A stretch of 64,000 nt of DNA. Origin: Salvia splendens. Lineage: Eukaryota > Streptophyta > Magnoliopsida > Lamiales > Lamiaceae. Of the stretch, positions 19,479 to 32,179 are shown piece by piece. The notes beneath the pieces are model-generated. The model did not search any database. It saw only the letters and a list, made by a program, of their open reading frames with translations, and was not told the origin of the DNA. The stretch covers positions 33,669,262 to 33,733,261 of the forward strand of contig NC_056034.1 of the NCBI RefSeq assembly GCF_004379255.2. Reading direction: 5' to 3'. The stretch's first letter is position 1. Every line of letters starts with the position of its first letter. Made by a program: the position numbers and the translations under genes.

Positions 19479-22400
19479 GTGTGACGCATAAAGGTTATGC
19501 GTCACTAGGGTAAGACGCATAATTCTTATGCGTCTTTGAACGACGCATAACCCTTGTGCGTCATTAACCAAAGACGCATAAGGGTTGTGCGTCGTTCATT
19601 AATAACGACGCATAACTGTTGTGCGTCACTCCCTGAGTCGGAATACAACTAAACTTCTTCATTAAAATGGAATTCCATTACTAGACTAGAACAAAAGTAG
19701 AAAGAGCTCGAGGCTAGGTACATTCCTTCATCTCTTATTTATAAAGTTGTATGATGGGTTAGGTTAGGGATCTATGGGGGTTGGACTGAGTCTCACCCTA
19801 TTGGACTATTACTATATACATAATTTAATCCAAGTCCAAATGAATATATTCTTGTACCACCACAGAAGAAACATTGACCGTCCGTCCAATCCGAGATTAC
19901 AAACAATTTGGGCTATATCCTTAATTTAATTATTAGTGTCTATGATAATAATATCGATTACTTAATTTGTAGTCTTGTCACGACCCGATCCTTGTTAAGG
20001 ATAACAAGAATGGGTGATTCGCGACTAATAGGGGGATTAAAGAAGCGGGGTAGAAGGGGGATGTAAATCAAGGAAGACTGGAAGAAATACTAGTCAAACA
20101 AATACTGCAAACGAGGAACCGAATATTTGGTTACATGTTCTCAAATAGAATCACTCACCACAACAACCAGATCAAAGTTCGAAGGTGAGACTATAAGCTT
20201 CTCACTTAACAAAAATAAATGCAGCGGAAAGAGGTCCCTACTAAACGACTTCGTGTATGAAGACACGAATCGCCGAGAAATCCACAAGCTTATTTAATAG
20301 CATCGACTCCGATCAATTCTTCTCCACCTTGACGTTCAACCTGCACATTTATAAATACATGCAGGGCTAAGTGCATGAGTACTCAGTGGACACGTGCCGA
20401 AAACAAAACATACAAGTATAAGTTGTCATCCATCAACAGTATCACACAAAGGTTTTTCTTAAAGAAGCCCGAGCATACTAATTTCTTTTGTGATCTTAAA
20501 AGTCCGACTCATCAGTCTAAGTTCTTGTGTATTCTGCCATGTCTGATAATCTAGTGTACCGTGAAGGTGGCCACCTTCAACAGTACCCTCGCCGGCCAAC
20601 CTCTAGATGGCTCACGACTCTTGTGCACCACGATCCAAATTGAAGCATTTTGGTGTAGCCAAAACCACCAAACGAATATCCCCAACAAACAAATATCTTC
20701 AACAGACAAATATCTCCAACAGGCAGGTCTCGAAAACAAACACTTTATGGCATGACAACGACTTTAAAAGGAATGATCACATATTCATTTTTGAGAAAAA
20801 AGTATTTCATAACTTCAAAACATTTGCTTTATATCCACACTATAGTGCTGGATATTAAAAGAAAGCCCACCTGGTATGCTTATCTCCAATTAAAATCCTC
20901 GTTTGGCCTCACTTGCCCCTTGAACAAACCCTCCTTTAGAAATAAATAGCGTAACACGCTAATTAGTACTTGAGCTATTTTTCTGCGAAGGAATGCATGC
21001 ATCCTATATGATAGCATCTATCTTCTAGTCTCGGCTTATAGGATTTTCTTTCTTAATCCTAACTCGGCTTTACTGTACGGCAATACTTAGTTATTCCGCT
21101 TACTAAATTGGAGAAATTTTGTTTTCTCTTAAATAATTAAAGTGTGGATTCTTAAAATCCCTCCTTAAATTCCTTCTTCTTCGGATTTTTCTTAAGGCCG
21201 CCAATGGCGTCGGGGGGCGACGCCGGTCTGCCCTTCGCGTCTCTGCTTATATTTTCCATCTTCGAAACTCAAATTATTCGGAGATTAATTCATTTAAGCT
21301 CCAAGCTTAATTGCTTAAATTAATTCCTTTCCAAATATTATTAAATTTCCAAGTCCACTAATTTAAATCATGAAGTCCATCCCAACCAGAATCCCTGGGC
21401 CCAAAATTTAATCGGCCCAACTCATTAATTAATTAAAGTGACCCAATCCTTGAATTAATTTAGTGGCCCAACTACTTAAATGGAAAAAAAGGCATGAAGC
21501 CTATACTCTCCCACTTCATCTCTCGGTTCTCATCTCTCTCTCTTCCCTCCAAAAATTCTCAATTCACTCTCTCACTTTTCAGATTAGGGATTCAATGGCA
21601 GCTCCTCCTTCCGCCTCGTCTTGTCGCCACGCCCCGGCGAGTTCGCCACCCCCGTCGCTCCTCTCCGGTGGGTCCGCGCCGGGGTGGCCTCTGTTCTCCC
21701 TTTCTTCCTCACCCCGTCCTTCCTCTTCCTCGGCGGATTCGCCGTCCGTTCAGCAAGGTGGAGGTTCGCCGGCTCCGCCTTCGCCATTCACCACTGCCTC
21801 CCTTGCGAGGCGGCCACGACTCTCACCGGCGAATTCACGACTGGATTCCCGCATTCTCTGGCGGAGCCGCCGATATGGAAGGAGGCGTCGCCTCACCTCC
21901 GCGCTCCAGCAACTCGCCGTCTCTGTCCTCGCGCTGCCTCTCCGGCAGCGCCGCCTCCTTGGGCGACTTTCCGGCTATGTCGTCGCCCGAGCCTTGCCGG
22001 GCAGCTTCTCGTGTTTAAGCTAAGTCCCCTCCTTTCCCCCTACCCCTTTCAAAGCTTGGTCTTTTAAAACCTTATGTTCTCGGCAGTAGCTTATTTGGGG
22101 TGAAAGATGTGATGCTTTAAATTTTGCATGTGGAGCCTACTGTGTTGATTGGTGCCTTTGCTTATTGTTGTGGACATTTTATTGAGCTTCTATGTTCTTG
22201 GCTATCTACTTGGTCTATATGATGCAAAAGGGTGAGGTTGGTGTTTACCTCTCTCGGTGGATCCTCTCGGTTTGCCCTCCTGTTTCTGCCGCCTCGCGCC
22301 GCTGCTCCTCACTCCGTCGCCCCCTTTGTCTTGTGAAATCCGATAGAACGTAGGTGTGGAGTGGGGAGGGGATGGCTGTATTTATAGGCCATTCCTTTGG

Positions 22401-22754
22401 CTTCTTGTGGCAGTTTATGGGGCATTGGGGTTTCCATCTTCTGTTTCAAGCTCACCCCCTTTTGGGCTTTATGTTTATGTTGCTCATACCAAAATGGTGA
22501 AATTCTTGGGGAAGGAAAGTCCTCCCTTGGCTGTTTCTTTGAGCATCGAAGCAAGGGACTCTACTCCTCTATTTTTGGCTTGTGGTTGAGCCTTGTCATT
22601 GGGTGGCAGCTTGGTCTTGCTTCCTAGTCGGTGTAATTTGGAAGGAGGCAATTGGTGGCTGTCTCATAGCCAAGAACTGCAGCCTCTTGGCTGTTCTATC
22701 TTGTCTCTTACTTCCCCCTCTTAATTGGGCTTGTCTCCCCTTTCCTAGGCATGC

Positions 22755-22945
22755 ACAAGGGTCAAGAACCGCCGGTTCCGGTTCATGAACCGGCGGTTCA
22801 AGGTTCAAGAAATGCTTGAACCTGAACCGGCCCGCCTAGCTCCCGGCGGTTCCGGTTCAGGTTCAAAAAACCGGCGGTTTACGCGGCGGTTCAAAACCGC
22901 CGGTTTTTGGCTTGAACCGCCGGTTCCGGGTCGGTTCGACGGTTT
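22755..22945. repeat. Subterminal AACCGCCGGTT motif cluster (left end of hAT)
   Basis: Dense copies of GAACCGCCGGTT / GAACCGGCGGTT in both orientations next to the TIR. The matching cluster at the other end is longer (about 26430-26950). Such clusters serve as transposase binding sites in hAT elements. Confidence 0.8.
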
Positions 22946-23691
22946 GTCGACTTTTTTTTTGCATTATTCAACTATTCAATTTTTAATCAAATTACATTAC
23001 ACTTTCAAAGTTGTTTATGTATGAAATGTGAGTAAATAAAATTGAAAAAAATACGACTAAAGTTACAATTTTATTGAAATTGCATGTTTACAAGTTACAA
23101 CAATTACAAATCGAAAACATATGCTGGTCTTGAAGTCTTAAACAAAATTTAAATACAAATGAGACTACTAGTCAACAACTAATTACAAATGACAAGAACG
23201 ACATTGAAGTTCTTAAACGTATAAGTGTATTATATATATACTCTTAACCGGCGAAGAAGATCTTTCTACGTAACTAAATTAAGGACACCTTTAGCAATTC
23301 AACTTAAAATGTTGAGTTTCGTCTGACAATCAACAATTATAGTAGAATTGTCAAAAGTTTTCCTCATTTAGCCGTATAGAGAAATGTACTTCATCGACTA
23401 GAGTATATACAAATACAATTATGTAATTGTATTTGCATATTTTTAAAGTAGGAATTAATGGGAAAAAAAGAAATAAAAGAAAAAGGACTTGAGCTCAACT
23501 TAAATTTAAAATTTAAGTTGAGGTGCCTACGTATCCCAATTGCTCATTTGCATTAGGGAATCAAAGTCCACGTACTTCTCTTACCTTACTTACCTATTTG
23601 GCTTGGCCGGCGGCGGTTGACGGTTGGCCTAAGCTTCATCCCCGGTGAATTCATCTTGTGATCCCTCTTGACGATCATCTCAATCATTTTC

Positions 23692-26160
23692 TTATTCTCG
23701 GACGTCAGCTTTGGCCCAATCATCAAGTAACATCACGGCTTCCATATTTTTCGTCGAGAGCTTACTTCTTGATTCATCCAACACGCGCGAGCCAACACTA
23801 AAAGTGGACTCGACGGCTACGGTGGAAGCCGGAACAAAAAAAATCTCCTTGGCCATTGAAGCAAGGATGAGAAAATCTTTCTCGTGGGTTCCCTACCAAT
23901 CGAGGACGTCGATTTGGGCGGGAGGAGTATGACCTTCATCACCAAAGGAAAAGAGTGAATCAAAATATAAATCTAATTCACTGACCATACCTGAGGACCT
24001 TCCGCCTGTGCTGTAGTTGTATAGGTCGGCTAGTTGGGATTGCGCGTCAGGGTCATCATAATCGGCTTGAAATGCAAAGCCATAGTTATGTTGTGGAGGA
24101 GGGGGTCTTCTGACTTGGTGAGTGGTGTTATACTTGGTTTCATATTCGGTGTAGAGAGAGCGCAAGTTAAACTCGAGGTTTTGTTGCACAACTGACCGGT
24201 CCGGGAGGTTTATTTGAAAGGTTTCTGAGAGGTCGACTCCAAATTCGTCACTGGTATCGGAGTGGATTGCTTGAAGGGGACCAAGATCAATTGAACTCAA
24301 ATTGTTATAATAAAAATCTAAAATTCTAGAGGTACCTGCTAATTTCCATTTTGGATCCAATACCTTTGCAATCAAAAACACGTTAGGAATCTCACTGAAA
24401 TACTTGAGCCATTTTTCAATCATATAATACAAAACGTACATTAACTCGGGAGAAGATGAAGCATTTTTCATTGCAGTTTTAAAACCAAGGGATATGTACA
24501 TGCAATGCTCCAAAACACGAACAGCAGTGCAATAATAAACACCCGACAAGTCAACAGTAGCATTTTTAAAATATTTGAACAATTTAAATAAAGCCAAACT
24601 GTTATCCCAACAACTGTGCGAAAGACATAAATCACGGTAGGGATTAGTTCTATAAAAATCACATAAAGCATCTTATGTGTCAAAGTAGAATTCAGACAAT
24701 CATATGTCGAATTCCATCTATGAGACACGTCCATAGTAAAATTCGTGTACCTGACATTCTTTTGATGGCAATATTTCTTCCATGCTTTGCCAATAAGTGA
24801 CTTTTGATGGATTAATCTAACTGCATTTCTAATAGGAGAAACATGCTATTGCCATAATTCAAGCGCATCCTGTACACATAAATTTAAAATATGGCAACTG
24901 CATCTTTGATGAAAATACTTACCTCCAATTACCGGTGTACAAGCCGCAATCAAATCGGCGATACTTGCGGTGTTGGCAGTTGCATTATCAAAACCAATAG
25001 AAAATATCTTGTTGCATAACTGAAACTCATTCAACACTTGTATAATCAAAGAAGCAATTTCGGGTGCATTGTGTGGAGTTTCAAATTCTCTAAAACCAAT
25101 TAAACGCTTGTTCAAAGTCCAACTATTGTCCACAAAATGAACCGTAATACCCATGTATGAATGACGGTTAAAACAATCCGTCCAAACATCTGAGCAAATG
25201 TTCACCCTGTGGCCCAAGTTAACTAAATAATGTGATAATTCTACCTTTTTCTCCAAGCATTGCCGAACGGTAGATCGTTGCACTGTCATTCTACCTATTC
25301 TTTTGATTGCTACATTCAAACCACTTTGCATAGTAACCTCAAAACTTTTGTCATCAAAAACATTAAAGGGCAAATGCTTCATAGCCGCCCATCTAGTCAT
25401 TGTATCATCAAAATTCTTTTTCTCATATTTAAATAGAGGCGTACCTGACGAACCCGAGCCGGCGGGTTGGAAGTTTAGTTGGCTTTGGGTAAAGGTAGTG
25501 CCGCATTCTACCCGATGCTTTGTCACCAAATGGCGACGGAGGGTGCCATATCCACCACCGACGGACCATTTGTACACTTTATCGCAATAGTTGCAGTGAA
25601 CATGAAACTCCGAAGTCTCTTCTTGAGAGTTCGGATCGTGAGGACTTGGAATCACCACCGGGACCTTCTTGTAGTGTTTGACAAAAATGTCCGATTTCAA
25701 AGCTTTTGCCGGGTTAGCGGGTGGAGGGGGAGGCATCTCCTCATTTCCGCCGGTGCTAGAAGGAATACGAGAATGCGATCTATCCTTGTTGTTGTCCGAG
25801 TCCGACGATATAGTAACGTCGAACTCCTCATCTTGTTGGGAACGACCTCCCCTACCCCCACCTTGTTGCATTTCAGCAAGTAGCATGGCGGTCCTATGAT
25901 CTTCTTCTATCTACAAATATTATGTACGTAGAAGTTAAAAGTATGAACGCAAATAAAAAAATTATGAAATTTTGAAATATGAATTGGAAAACAAATTTTT
26001 CATTACTTACTTGCATGCGTTCGGCTGCCAATCGGGAAACCCCTTCCATAACATCTTGACGACTAGGTCGTCGAGATTTTGAGGGACGCGAAGTACTTTG
26101 ATCTTGTGCTATTCCCTTGCCCCGATCACCACGTCCCTATCCACCACGAGATGAAGACAT
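23692..26160 (-). pseudogene. hAT transposase (BED finger plus hAT C-terminal dimerisation domain), decayed
   Basis: Exon 1 is 26160-26011 (MSSSRGG..., ending AERMQ before GTAAGT); exon 2 runs from 25910 (after TTTGTAG) to a TAA at 23692. After a Pro-rich stretch comes a BED zinc finger (CNYCDKVYKW...HLVTKH), then the RNase H-like core, interrupted by the long hAT insertion domain. The C-terminal dimerisation region includes VPASTVAVESTFS and SRVLDESRSKLS. Four lesions are visible: TAG at codon 8 (26137-26139), TAG at 24846-24848, a one-base frameshift near 24668, and TAG at 23893-23895 inside the dimerisation domain. Each stop could come from a C-to-T change on one strand. Everything else is continuous, so the loss looks fairly recent. 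Confidence 0.88.
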
Positions 26161-27594
26161 ATTGATAAATGAAAGTAGTATGGACTTGGAATGAAATATG
26201 TATGAAGTATAAAAGAAGTTGTAAATTATGAGCACAACAACAAATATAGTAGTGAATAGAAAGTGTAGAATTGAAACGTAAACTTGCGCAATTAGAGAGA
26301 ATGAGGAGAGAATAGAGAAATGAAGATTGAGAATGAAATCCTTGTTAACACAAGAATGGGGTAAGGAAATATGAAGGAGAAGTGGGGTATTTATAGGAGT
26401 AAAATTGGATGAATTTTTTTTTTTGAAATTTTGAAATCGGCCGAACCGCCGGTTTACCGCCGAAACCGGCGGTTCAAGCCTAAACCGGCGGTTCGTCCAC
26501 GGGTTGGGTCAGAAAACCGGCGGTTTATGACCGGTTTTGCAGGCCTAAACACTGCACCTACGACCTAGCCTCTGAAAAGTCACCGGAACCGGCGGAAACC
26601 GGCTGCCAAACCGGCGGTTTCTGACCGAAAACCGGCTGTTTCTGACGAAAACCGCCGGTTTTCCCGGAAAATCGCCGGTTCCCACCGAAATTCGCCGGTT
26701 CCCACCGAAATTCGCCGGTTAACCTAAACCCTACCTGAACCCCTACGAACCCCTAGCCTACTGAACACTATTTGACCCGTTGAACCGGCGGTTCAAACCG
26801 CTGAACCGCCGGTTAACGGTTCAATAAATTGGCGAACCTGAACCGGCCCTTACGACCAGGGAAACCACCGGACGGTTCAAACTGCTGGTTCCAGGCCCGG
26901 TTCCGGTTCATGAACCGGCGGGCCCGAACCGGCGATTAACTGCCGGTTCGGTTTGTGCACGTTTACCCTTTCCCCTTTCTTATGTGTCCAAAACTAACAC
27001 CCCTCTTTGGTGTAATTTTTTTGTAGGTGATGTGGCTGTTCAAGAAGAGGCATGAGCTGGCCATTTGGAGTTTGTGGGGCTGCCACATCCGAGAAAGAGA
27101 GAAGGGACGGGAGTAGTATCTTTGCTCACCTCATCCTATTATTTACCTACCCACAGTAGCTAGAATCCAAGTTAATCTTTGTCCCTTGTAGTAGTGTTGG
27201 TAGCCAAAAAGCGTGTACTACACTATCTTTATTTTCTTGTAAGGATATTTCTTGATTTTCCTCTAAGTGTACTTATGATTTTTCTAATACAAGCATCTCA
27301 TTGATTTTCTTTTGTTTTCTTTAGCCTTGAAATAGTATTTCTTTGTACTTTGTCTGTCCCAACGAGATATTGAATTTATTCTCAAGCCGGAATTTACAAC
27401 GAGAGAAAAGAAAAAAAAACACGTCTCCTCAACGAGAATTAGTTAAGCTAATAAATCCGATTTATCTCGAAAGAAAGAAATGAAATTACGGGGCGTCACA
27501 AGTCTTCTATAGACTTTAAATTAGTTACTATCTTTCAAGAACGGTCTAATTCAAGATGTATATAAATATATATACATTTACTTACTCCCTACGT

Positions 27595-27836
27595 CCTCCA
27601 TAATTCGTCACCATTTGACCCGACACGAGTTTTAAGAAATGTAATAGAAAGTGGGTTGAAAAAGTTAGTGTTGTGTGAGTCCTACTTTTATATATTAGTT
27701 TTATAATAAAATGTGAGTGAGAATGAGTTAGTGGTATGTGAGGTCCATTACCAAAAATGGTAAAAGTGAAAGGTGACAAATTTTTAGGGAGAGATGAAAA
27801 TGGAAATAAGTGATAAATTTTCAAGGACAGAGAGAA
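27595..27836. mobile_element. Stowaway-like MITE (TA target site)
   Basis: The left end CTCCCTACGTCCTCCATAA and the right end TTTCAAGGACAGAGAGAA are flanked by TA. The interior contains CCATTTGACCCGACACGAGT, shared in inverse orientation with the MITE at 60174-60416. Confidence 0.65.
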
Positions 27837-27994
27837 TATTATTATTCTTGGAATTAAATCCGAACCGACCGAGTTTCTGAATAACAAATTATTTCTTGGG
27901 GATATAATCAAACCACGCCAGTACATGATTCAATGTAATAACAAAACTGGCACCTAATAGTGATCAATTACCACTACCCAAGGTATCATGTTAC

Positions 27995-28212
27995 GTAATG
28001 TGAATCTTAGGGATTAAAGACACATACATTTGTCTCGGACTTGTTCTTGCAAAAATTTCAATAACCCAACAAACCCAACAAGAAATGAAACAATAAAAAT
28101 GGTGGAAAAGAAAAAAGATGACGGTGTTATGATTTAGATGCATGCTTGGAACCTATGGACATTCTATAAAACAATGAAGACAACTTAAAACAGCTTTCAC
28201 CAAAGCTAGAAT
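27995..28212 (+). repeat. Dispersed repeat, uninterrupted copy
   Basis: The segment from GTGAATCTTAGGGATTAAAG to AACAGCTTTCACCAAAG is repeated at 42293-42455 plus 49651-49700, where the Athila-type retrotransposon has inserted into the middle. This copy keeps the junction GGAACCTATGGACATTCTATAA intact. The nature of the repeat is unknown. Confidence 0.8.
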
Positions 28213-29595
28213 CTAATTACTCCACAAAACTAGCAACACAAGAACTAGAATTGTATACCTTAACATTCAATCTAAGCCCGACAATAGATTAAAATGCAAC
28301 CACAAGCACAAGGGATTTTGAATAAAATCTTCAAAGATATGAAGATGGATGCTCAAAATGAGTCTTTAGGGTGTTTACAATGTTCAAAATCCGACGAAGA
28401 ACAAACCCTAGTTTAGTATTTATACTAGGGTGGGAAAATAGTTCAAAAAAAGCTAAAAACACATGCCAAAACGCATTTTAGGACAAGTCTGGCGAGTCGC
28501 CGTGCTGGTATGGGTGCGAAGCTGGTGACTCACTGGTGAACTGCTTCAAAAATGCCATATGCAGCTGGCGTGTCGCCAGGTTCGCTGTTCGCATGCCTTG
28601 CGAACCCGGTGAGTCGTTTGGTTTGCACTGCTCCACGCAGTTTTGCGATTGTGTGTGTGCAATGTATGTATTCACGGTGTGCAGTGTGCGCGCACAGTAT
28701 GTGTATTGTAATTGTGTGAATGTCTGTGCCGTGTGTGTAGTGTGTGCATTCAGTGTGTGCAGTGTGTATGTGTGCGCGTGCTTGTGCTTGTACGCATACG
28801 CAGTGTGTGCAGTGTGTATATGTGTGTATATTCATTATGTGTAGAGTGTGTGTGAGTCTATAGTGTCATTTTAATGAGACCAATTTTCCTCCAAACGTAC
28901 AATTTTGCCTGTATAAATGCCAAAGAAACAAGAACAATATTAAGTATGATTATCTTCATTGTTTGTTTCCAGTTCTAGATGCCACTTCTAAATACGAGAT
29001 TGTTCATATCTAATAGTAGTACAAAACAAAAAACGCAAGGAAGATTTCATATAAATTATACGAATTGATATGTATCTCTATTAATTTCAACGTAATATAA
29101 CAGTAAACAAACATAAAAAGATACTATTTCGAAAAATAAATTATTTTCCCACTATATCCTCTTTCACATTATTACCACTAACAACATACAATTACACCAC
29201 ATGATTACGATACAACCAACGAAAATATTGGTGATTCCAAATTCTCTTATTCAATAAACCAAGTTACATATATAGCCTTGGATGCTTATTTGTGAACTCG
29301 ATGGTCCTCTTAATAAAAAATAAAATAAAATAAAATTTAATAAAACCAAGTCATCAATAACATTGCAACTCAGAGAAGGAAATATATTGGTGAAAAATAT
29401 AAAATAAAATTTTCAAATAAACAACAAACTAATTCAATCACCTAAAAAATTCTAGTTAGCTCACAAACAAATTAAACTAGACAATTAATAAATAGCTTCA
29501 GTCAAATTGCTCATATATACCAAAGAATATGTCAAACATAGTAATCTCTTCGAATTAAATTGTTCAATTTATAAAATTAATATCAAATTAGTGAG
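28213..29595. other. Gene-free stretch with a TG-rich low-complexity tract
   Basis: From about 28640 to 28860 the plus strand is dominated by TGTGTGCA/GTGTGTAG text, an imperfect microsatellite. Before it, GCGAGTCGCCGTGCTGG and related phrases at 28480-28620 repeat loosely. No gene recognised. The part next to 29595 is the 3' flank of the EG45-like gene. Confidence 0.45.
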
Positions 29596-30053
29596 TTACT
29601 TGACATAGTTAATACGAAAAACACCGGCATCAGGATTGGCGATCTTTTGAAACGCTTGTTGGGAGAGATCAAGTTGATCATCTGCGCAGCTAGGGCAGAG
29701 ATCGACGATCTTCACTGTGACATGAACTTTCTGACATGGTTTGTCACCGTGGTTGGTGCCCCGCGTGCACCGTATTTTGTACCTTTTCCCACACGCTTTC
29801 CCATTATCGTATAAACTAGGGTTAGCTGCCGCTATCATCGTACCTTCACCCTTGTTTCCATAGCATGCCGATGCTAAAAAGGAATTTAATAAAAAGTTAA
29901 ATTTGAATTAATTATTTATGTTGTGAGAAAATTGAAAGAGAGAAAATTACGAGTGTAGTCAGTGTAGAATGTGGCTTTTCCTGATTTGGCTGAGGCCACA
30001 CAAAAAAGGCTCGAGGCGATTATCAACACGATCATAACACGAGCAGTTGTCAT
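29596..30053 (-). CDS. EG45-like domain secreted protein (plant natriuretic peptide-like)
   Basis: Small secreted, expansin-domain-1-like protein of the EG45/PNP type, expected in the apoplast; members influence water and ion balance. Two exons: 30053-29951 and 29873-29596, with donor GTAATT and acceptor TTTTTAG, splitting a Pro codon after its first base. The 126-residue product starts with a hydrophobic signal peptide (MTTARVMIVLIIASSLFCVASA). The mature part has GKATFYTDY, SACYG, MIAAANP, a KACGKRYKIRC stretch, VTVKIVDLCPSC and LDLSQQAFQKIA. Six cysteines are in place and the frame is intact. A TATAACA sequence lies about 95 bp upstream. It is one of four paralogues in this window and shares the minus strand with the copy at 33.8-35.2 kb. 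Confidence 0.88.
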
Positions 30054-32179
30054 TTATAAATATTTCTTATACTTATAAAAATCAAAGAGAAACTATGAGT
30101 TTGGAAAGAAAATCTGAGTTGGAACTTGGAAGTATTTCAGAATATGGTGTTATAGTCCACTAGTAATTAATTATATGAACTATGCTTTTTATATTATGGT
30201 AATTAAATTTGTCATAATTCTAAGAAAATTATTATAATTACGTAAATCTTTTAATAAAAATTACGTGCTCGTAACACCAAATTAAAATCTAAAAAATATA
30301 TATAGAGAAGTGACTAAGTGAGTGAATGAATAAAAGTAATTAAATATTTATGAAGAATAAAAATTGATAAATATTTTCAGGAGTCAAAACGAAAACTTTT
30401 TAATCAATTAGGCATGACAATGCGTTTTGTTAAGATCTATGGATTAGATTGATTGTTTAATTTCTAAATACCAGAACCAACACCTAAAAACACAAAATGT
30501 TTCACCAAATTCATAAATTGCACACAGATTAAAATTTGGTATAATAATGTATAAACTTTCAATTTGTTATGATTTATCATTAATCTAAAATCCTCAAAAT
30601 TTAAAACTAACACAATTAAGGATGAGAATTGCTTTCATGAACTCATATTTGTTAGTACTTCTTAATTTTGGTTTAAATATAATTAATCTCACTTACATTA
30701 ATTTATTTAGTTATTTCAGTCTACTATTATATAATTAGGTATTTATATTATAGCAAACGCCAAATCAAAATGGATTCTCTCTAATTCATTTATGTTTGTA
30801 TGCCTTGATTGATATCCACCAAAGTAGGCGTACCTTACAAGAATACATAAAAACTATTGGAAGCGTTCCTTAAATTTGTATGGTAACAAAATACGATACC
30901 AAATATTTGTGCCGAAAAAAATAGTTACCACTATTAAACTTTGATTTTGACGTGTAGTTTCGATTTTGTTTGCATCAATAACATCCACATTGTAATCAGA
31001 TGTCGAATTCTGTAGCAATTTTATTGGTCCATCAAAATTTTCACTTAACAATTTATTATGCAACATAATTATTTCATTACCACGAAAACGATAAAATTGA
31101 TATTTGGATTTCATCATATATTCCAAAAGATTGTGCTTGTGCCTAGAACTCAACTAATTGAAATAGAAAGGATGGAATTATACTTGGATTTGCTACTACT
31201 TGTATATTAACTTATACCCGGTAAAGTTAATCAAAACTGATCAAATAATATTGTAAGAAATAAATCGATCAGTATATATAATAGAAATATTTTTGAATTT
31301 ATTTAACTAACGGAGAATATAAGTTTATAAAATGTCTCAATTAATATAATACGTGGTACATAGTTTTCATTCGCCATTGTTACTTGCAGAAATAAAACAA
31401 ACTAAACTTGTTTTCACGTGAGTAATTATCGAGCATGTTAGTAATAATAGCGAATAATAACGAATTTACATAGCACAGTTATATAAGTCAAGTTTTAAAG
31501 TATTTTCAAGTTTATATAAGATCTATACTATCCAATGCTTTAAAAATTGGACCGGCAAACGAACCGGCGAAGCTACTGGTTCATGGTTCAACCGGTCAGA
31601 CCGGTTAAACCACTGGTTGAACCATTTTACTGTTACAAATATATATAATTAAATATATAATACAAAAAATATATTAAATTTAGTAAAAAATAAAATTAAT
31701 AATATATCACAAAACATTAAACCTTATAGATAAATAGTTCTATATAAATATAAATATATTAAAATTCAGTAAATATAATCAAATATAGTATAAATTATTA
31801 GTAGTGTAGATAAAAAATCTAATATTTCATGTATTAAAATAGATAAAGTTCATATTAATTCAAAAACGTTTATGTGGTAAAATAATATTATAATTAAATA
31901 CGAATCATTACTTAATTTAGATAAAAATATTCATTAACATCAATAGTTAGGGTATATAAATTAAATATATACTATAAAAATATTTATTTATAGTAAAACC
32001 TTATATGGAAATAATAATATTAGTGATAAGTAAAGTATTAATCCCTAAGGATGATAATTATATATTATAATTAACAATTATATTAAAGATTATAAAATTA
32101 AAAAGAATTATTAGTTTGTGTATATAAAAAATTTAATGTTTAATGTATAAGAATATTTAATGTTTATATTATTCAATGA
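30054..32179. other. Gene-free AT-rich stretch; one unrecognised frame
   Basis: A 99-codon minus-strand frame at 30854-31153 gives Lys/Asn/Ile-rich text ending WYRILLPYKFKERF. I do not recognise it, and AT-rich composition makes chance plausible. At about 31530-31635 there is a cluster of ACCGGTC/AACCGGTT motifs (GGTTCAACCGGTCAGACCGG) like the subterminal part of a hAT element, with no matching far end seen. Confidence 0.35.

Larger units (their letters stand above)
19074..19678. mobile_element. Foldback element with palindrome arrays and captured tRNA-Asp fragments
   Basis: Two arms of about 258 bp (19074-19331 and 19420-19678) are inverted copies differing at only about five positions, around an AT-rich loop of about 90 bp. 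The outer terminus is ATGGAATTCCATTTTAATG, flanked by TA on both sides. Each arm holds five 21-bp palindromes of the form GACGCAYAA-N3-TTATGCGTC (left arm starts 19125, 19159, 19190, 19218, 19249), then a tRNA-Asp 3' fragment facing the loop. It encodes no protein. Any transcript crossing it would fold into a long hairpin. I do not recognise the family. Confidence 0.85.
22746..26965 (-). mobile_element. hAT transposon, TSD CCCTTTCC
   Basis: The 8-bp duplication CCCTTTCC occurs at 22738-22745 and 26966-26973. The termini TAGGCATGCACAA (left) and TAAACGTGCACAA (right, inverted) are 13-bp inverted repeats with three mismatches. Both subterminal regions (22755-22945 and about 26430-26950) are packed with AACCGGCGGTT-type motifs, the expected transposase binding region. 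A two-exon transposase gene lies on the minus strand. The structure is complete but the coding region is broken. Confidence 0.88.
19976..27500. mobile_element. Large solo LTR (or LTR-like element), split by a hAT insertion
   Basis: It begins TGTCACGACCCGATCC and ends ACGGGGCGTCACA, TG...CA termini flanked by identical AGTCT at 19971-19975 and 27501-27505. After removing the hAT element (22746-26965) and its duplication, about 3.3 kb remains with no gag or pol. That fits a solo LTR of a large Gypsy-type element. A pyrimidine-rich leader near 21510-21590 followed by GC-rich sequence (21590-22020) looks like a transcript start region; the overlapping proline/serine-rich frames there resemble no known protein. 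The orientation and parent family are not established. Confidence 0.6.

Noticed and set aside
21463..22067. Three long overlapping frames rich in Pro, Ser and Arg
   Set aside because: They lie in a GC-rich block inside the LTR-like unit, overlap in several frames and show no domain. High GC content alone explains the open frames.
28530..28844. Cys/Val-rich and His/Thr-rich frames on opposite strands
   Set aside because: Both arise from the TGTGTGCA low-complexity tract.
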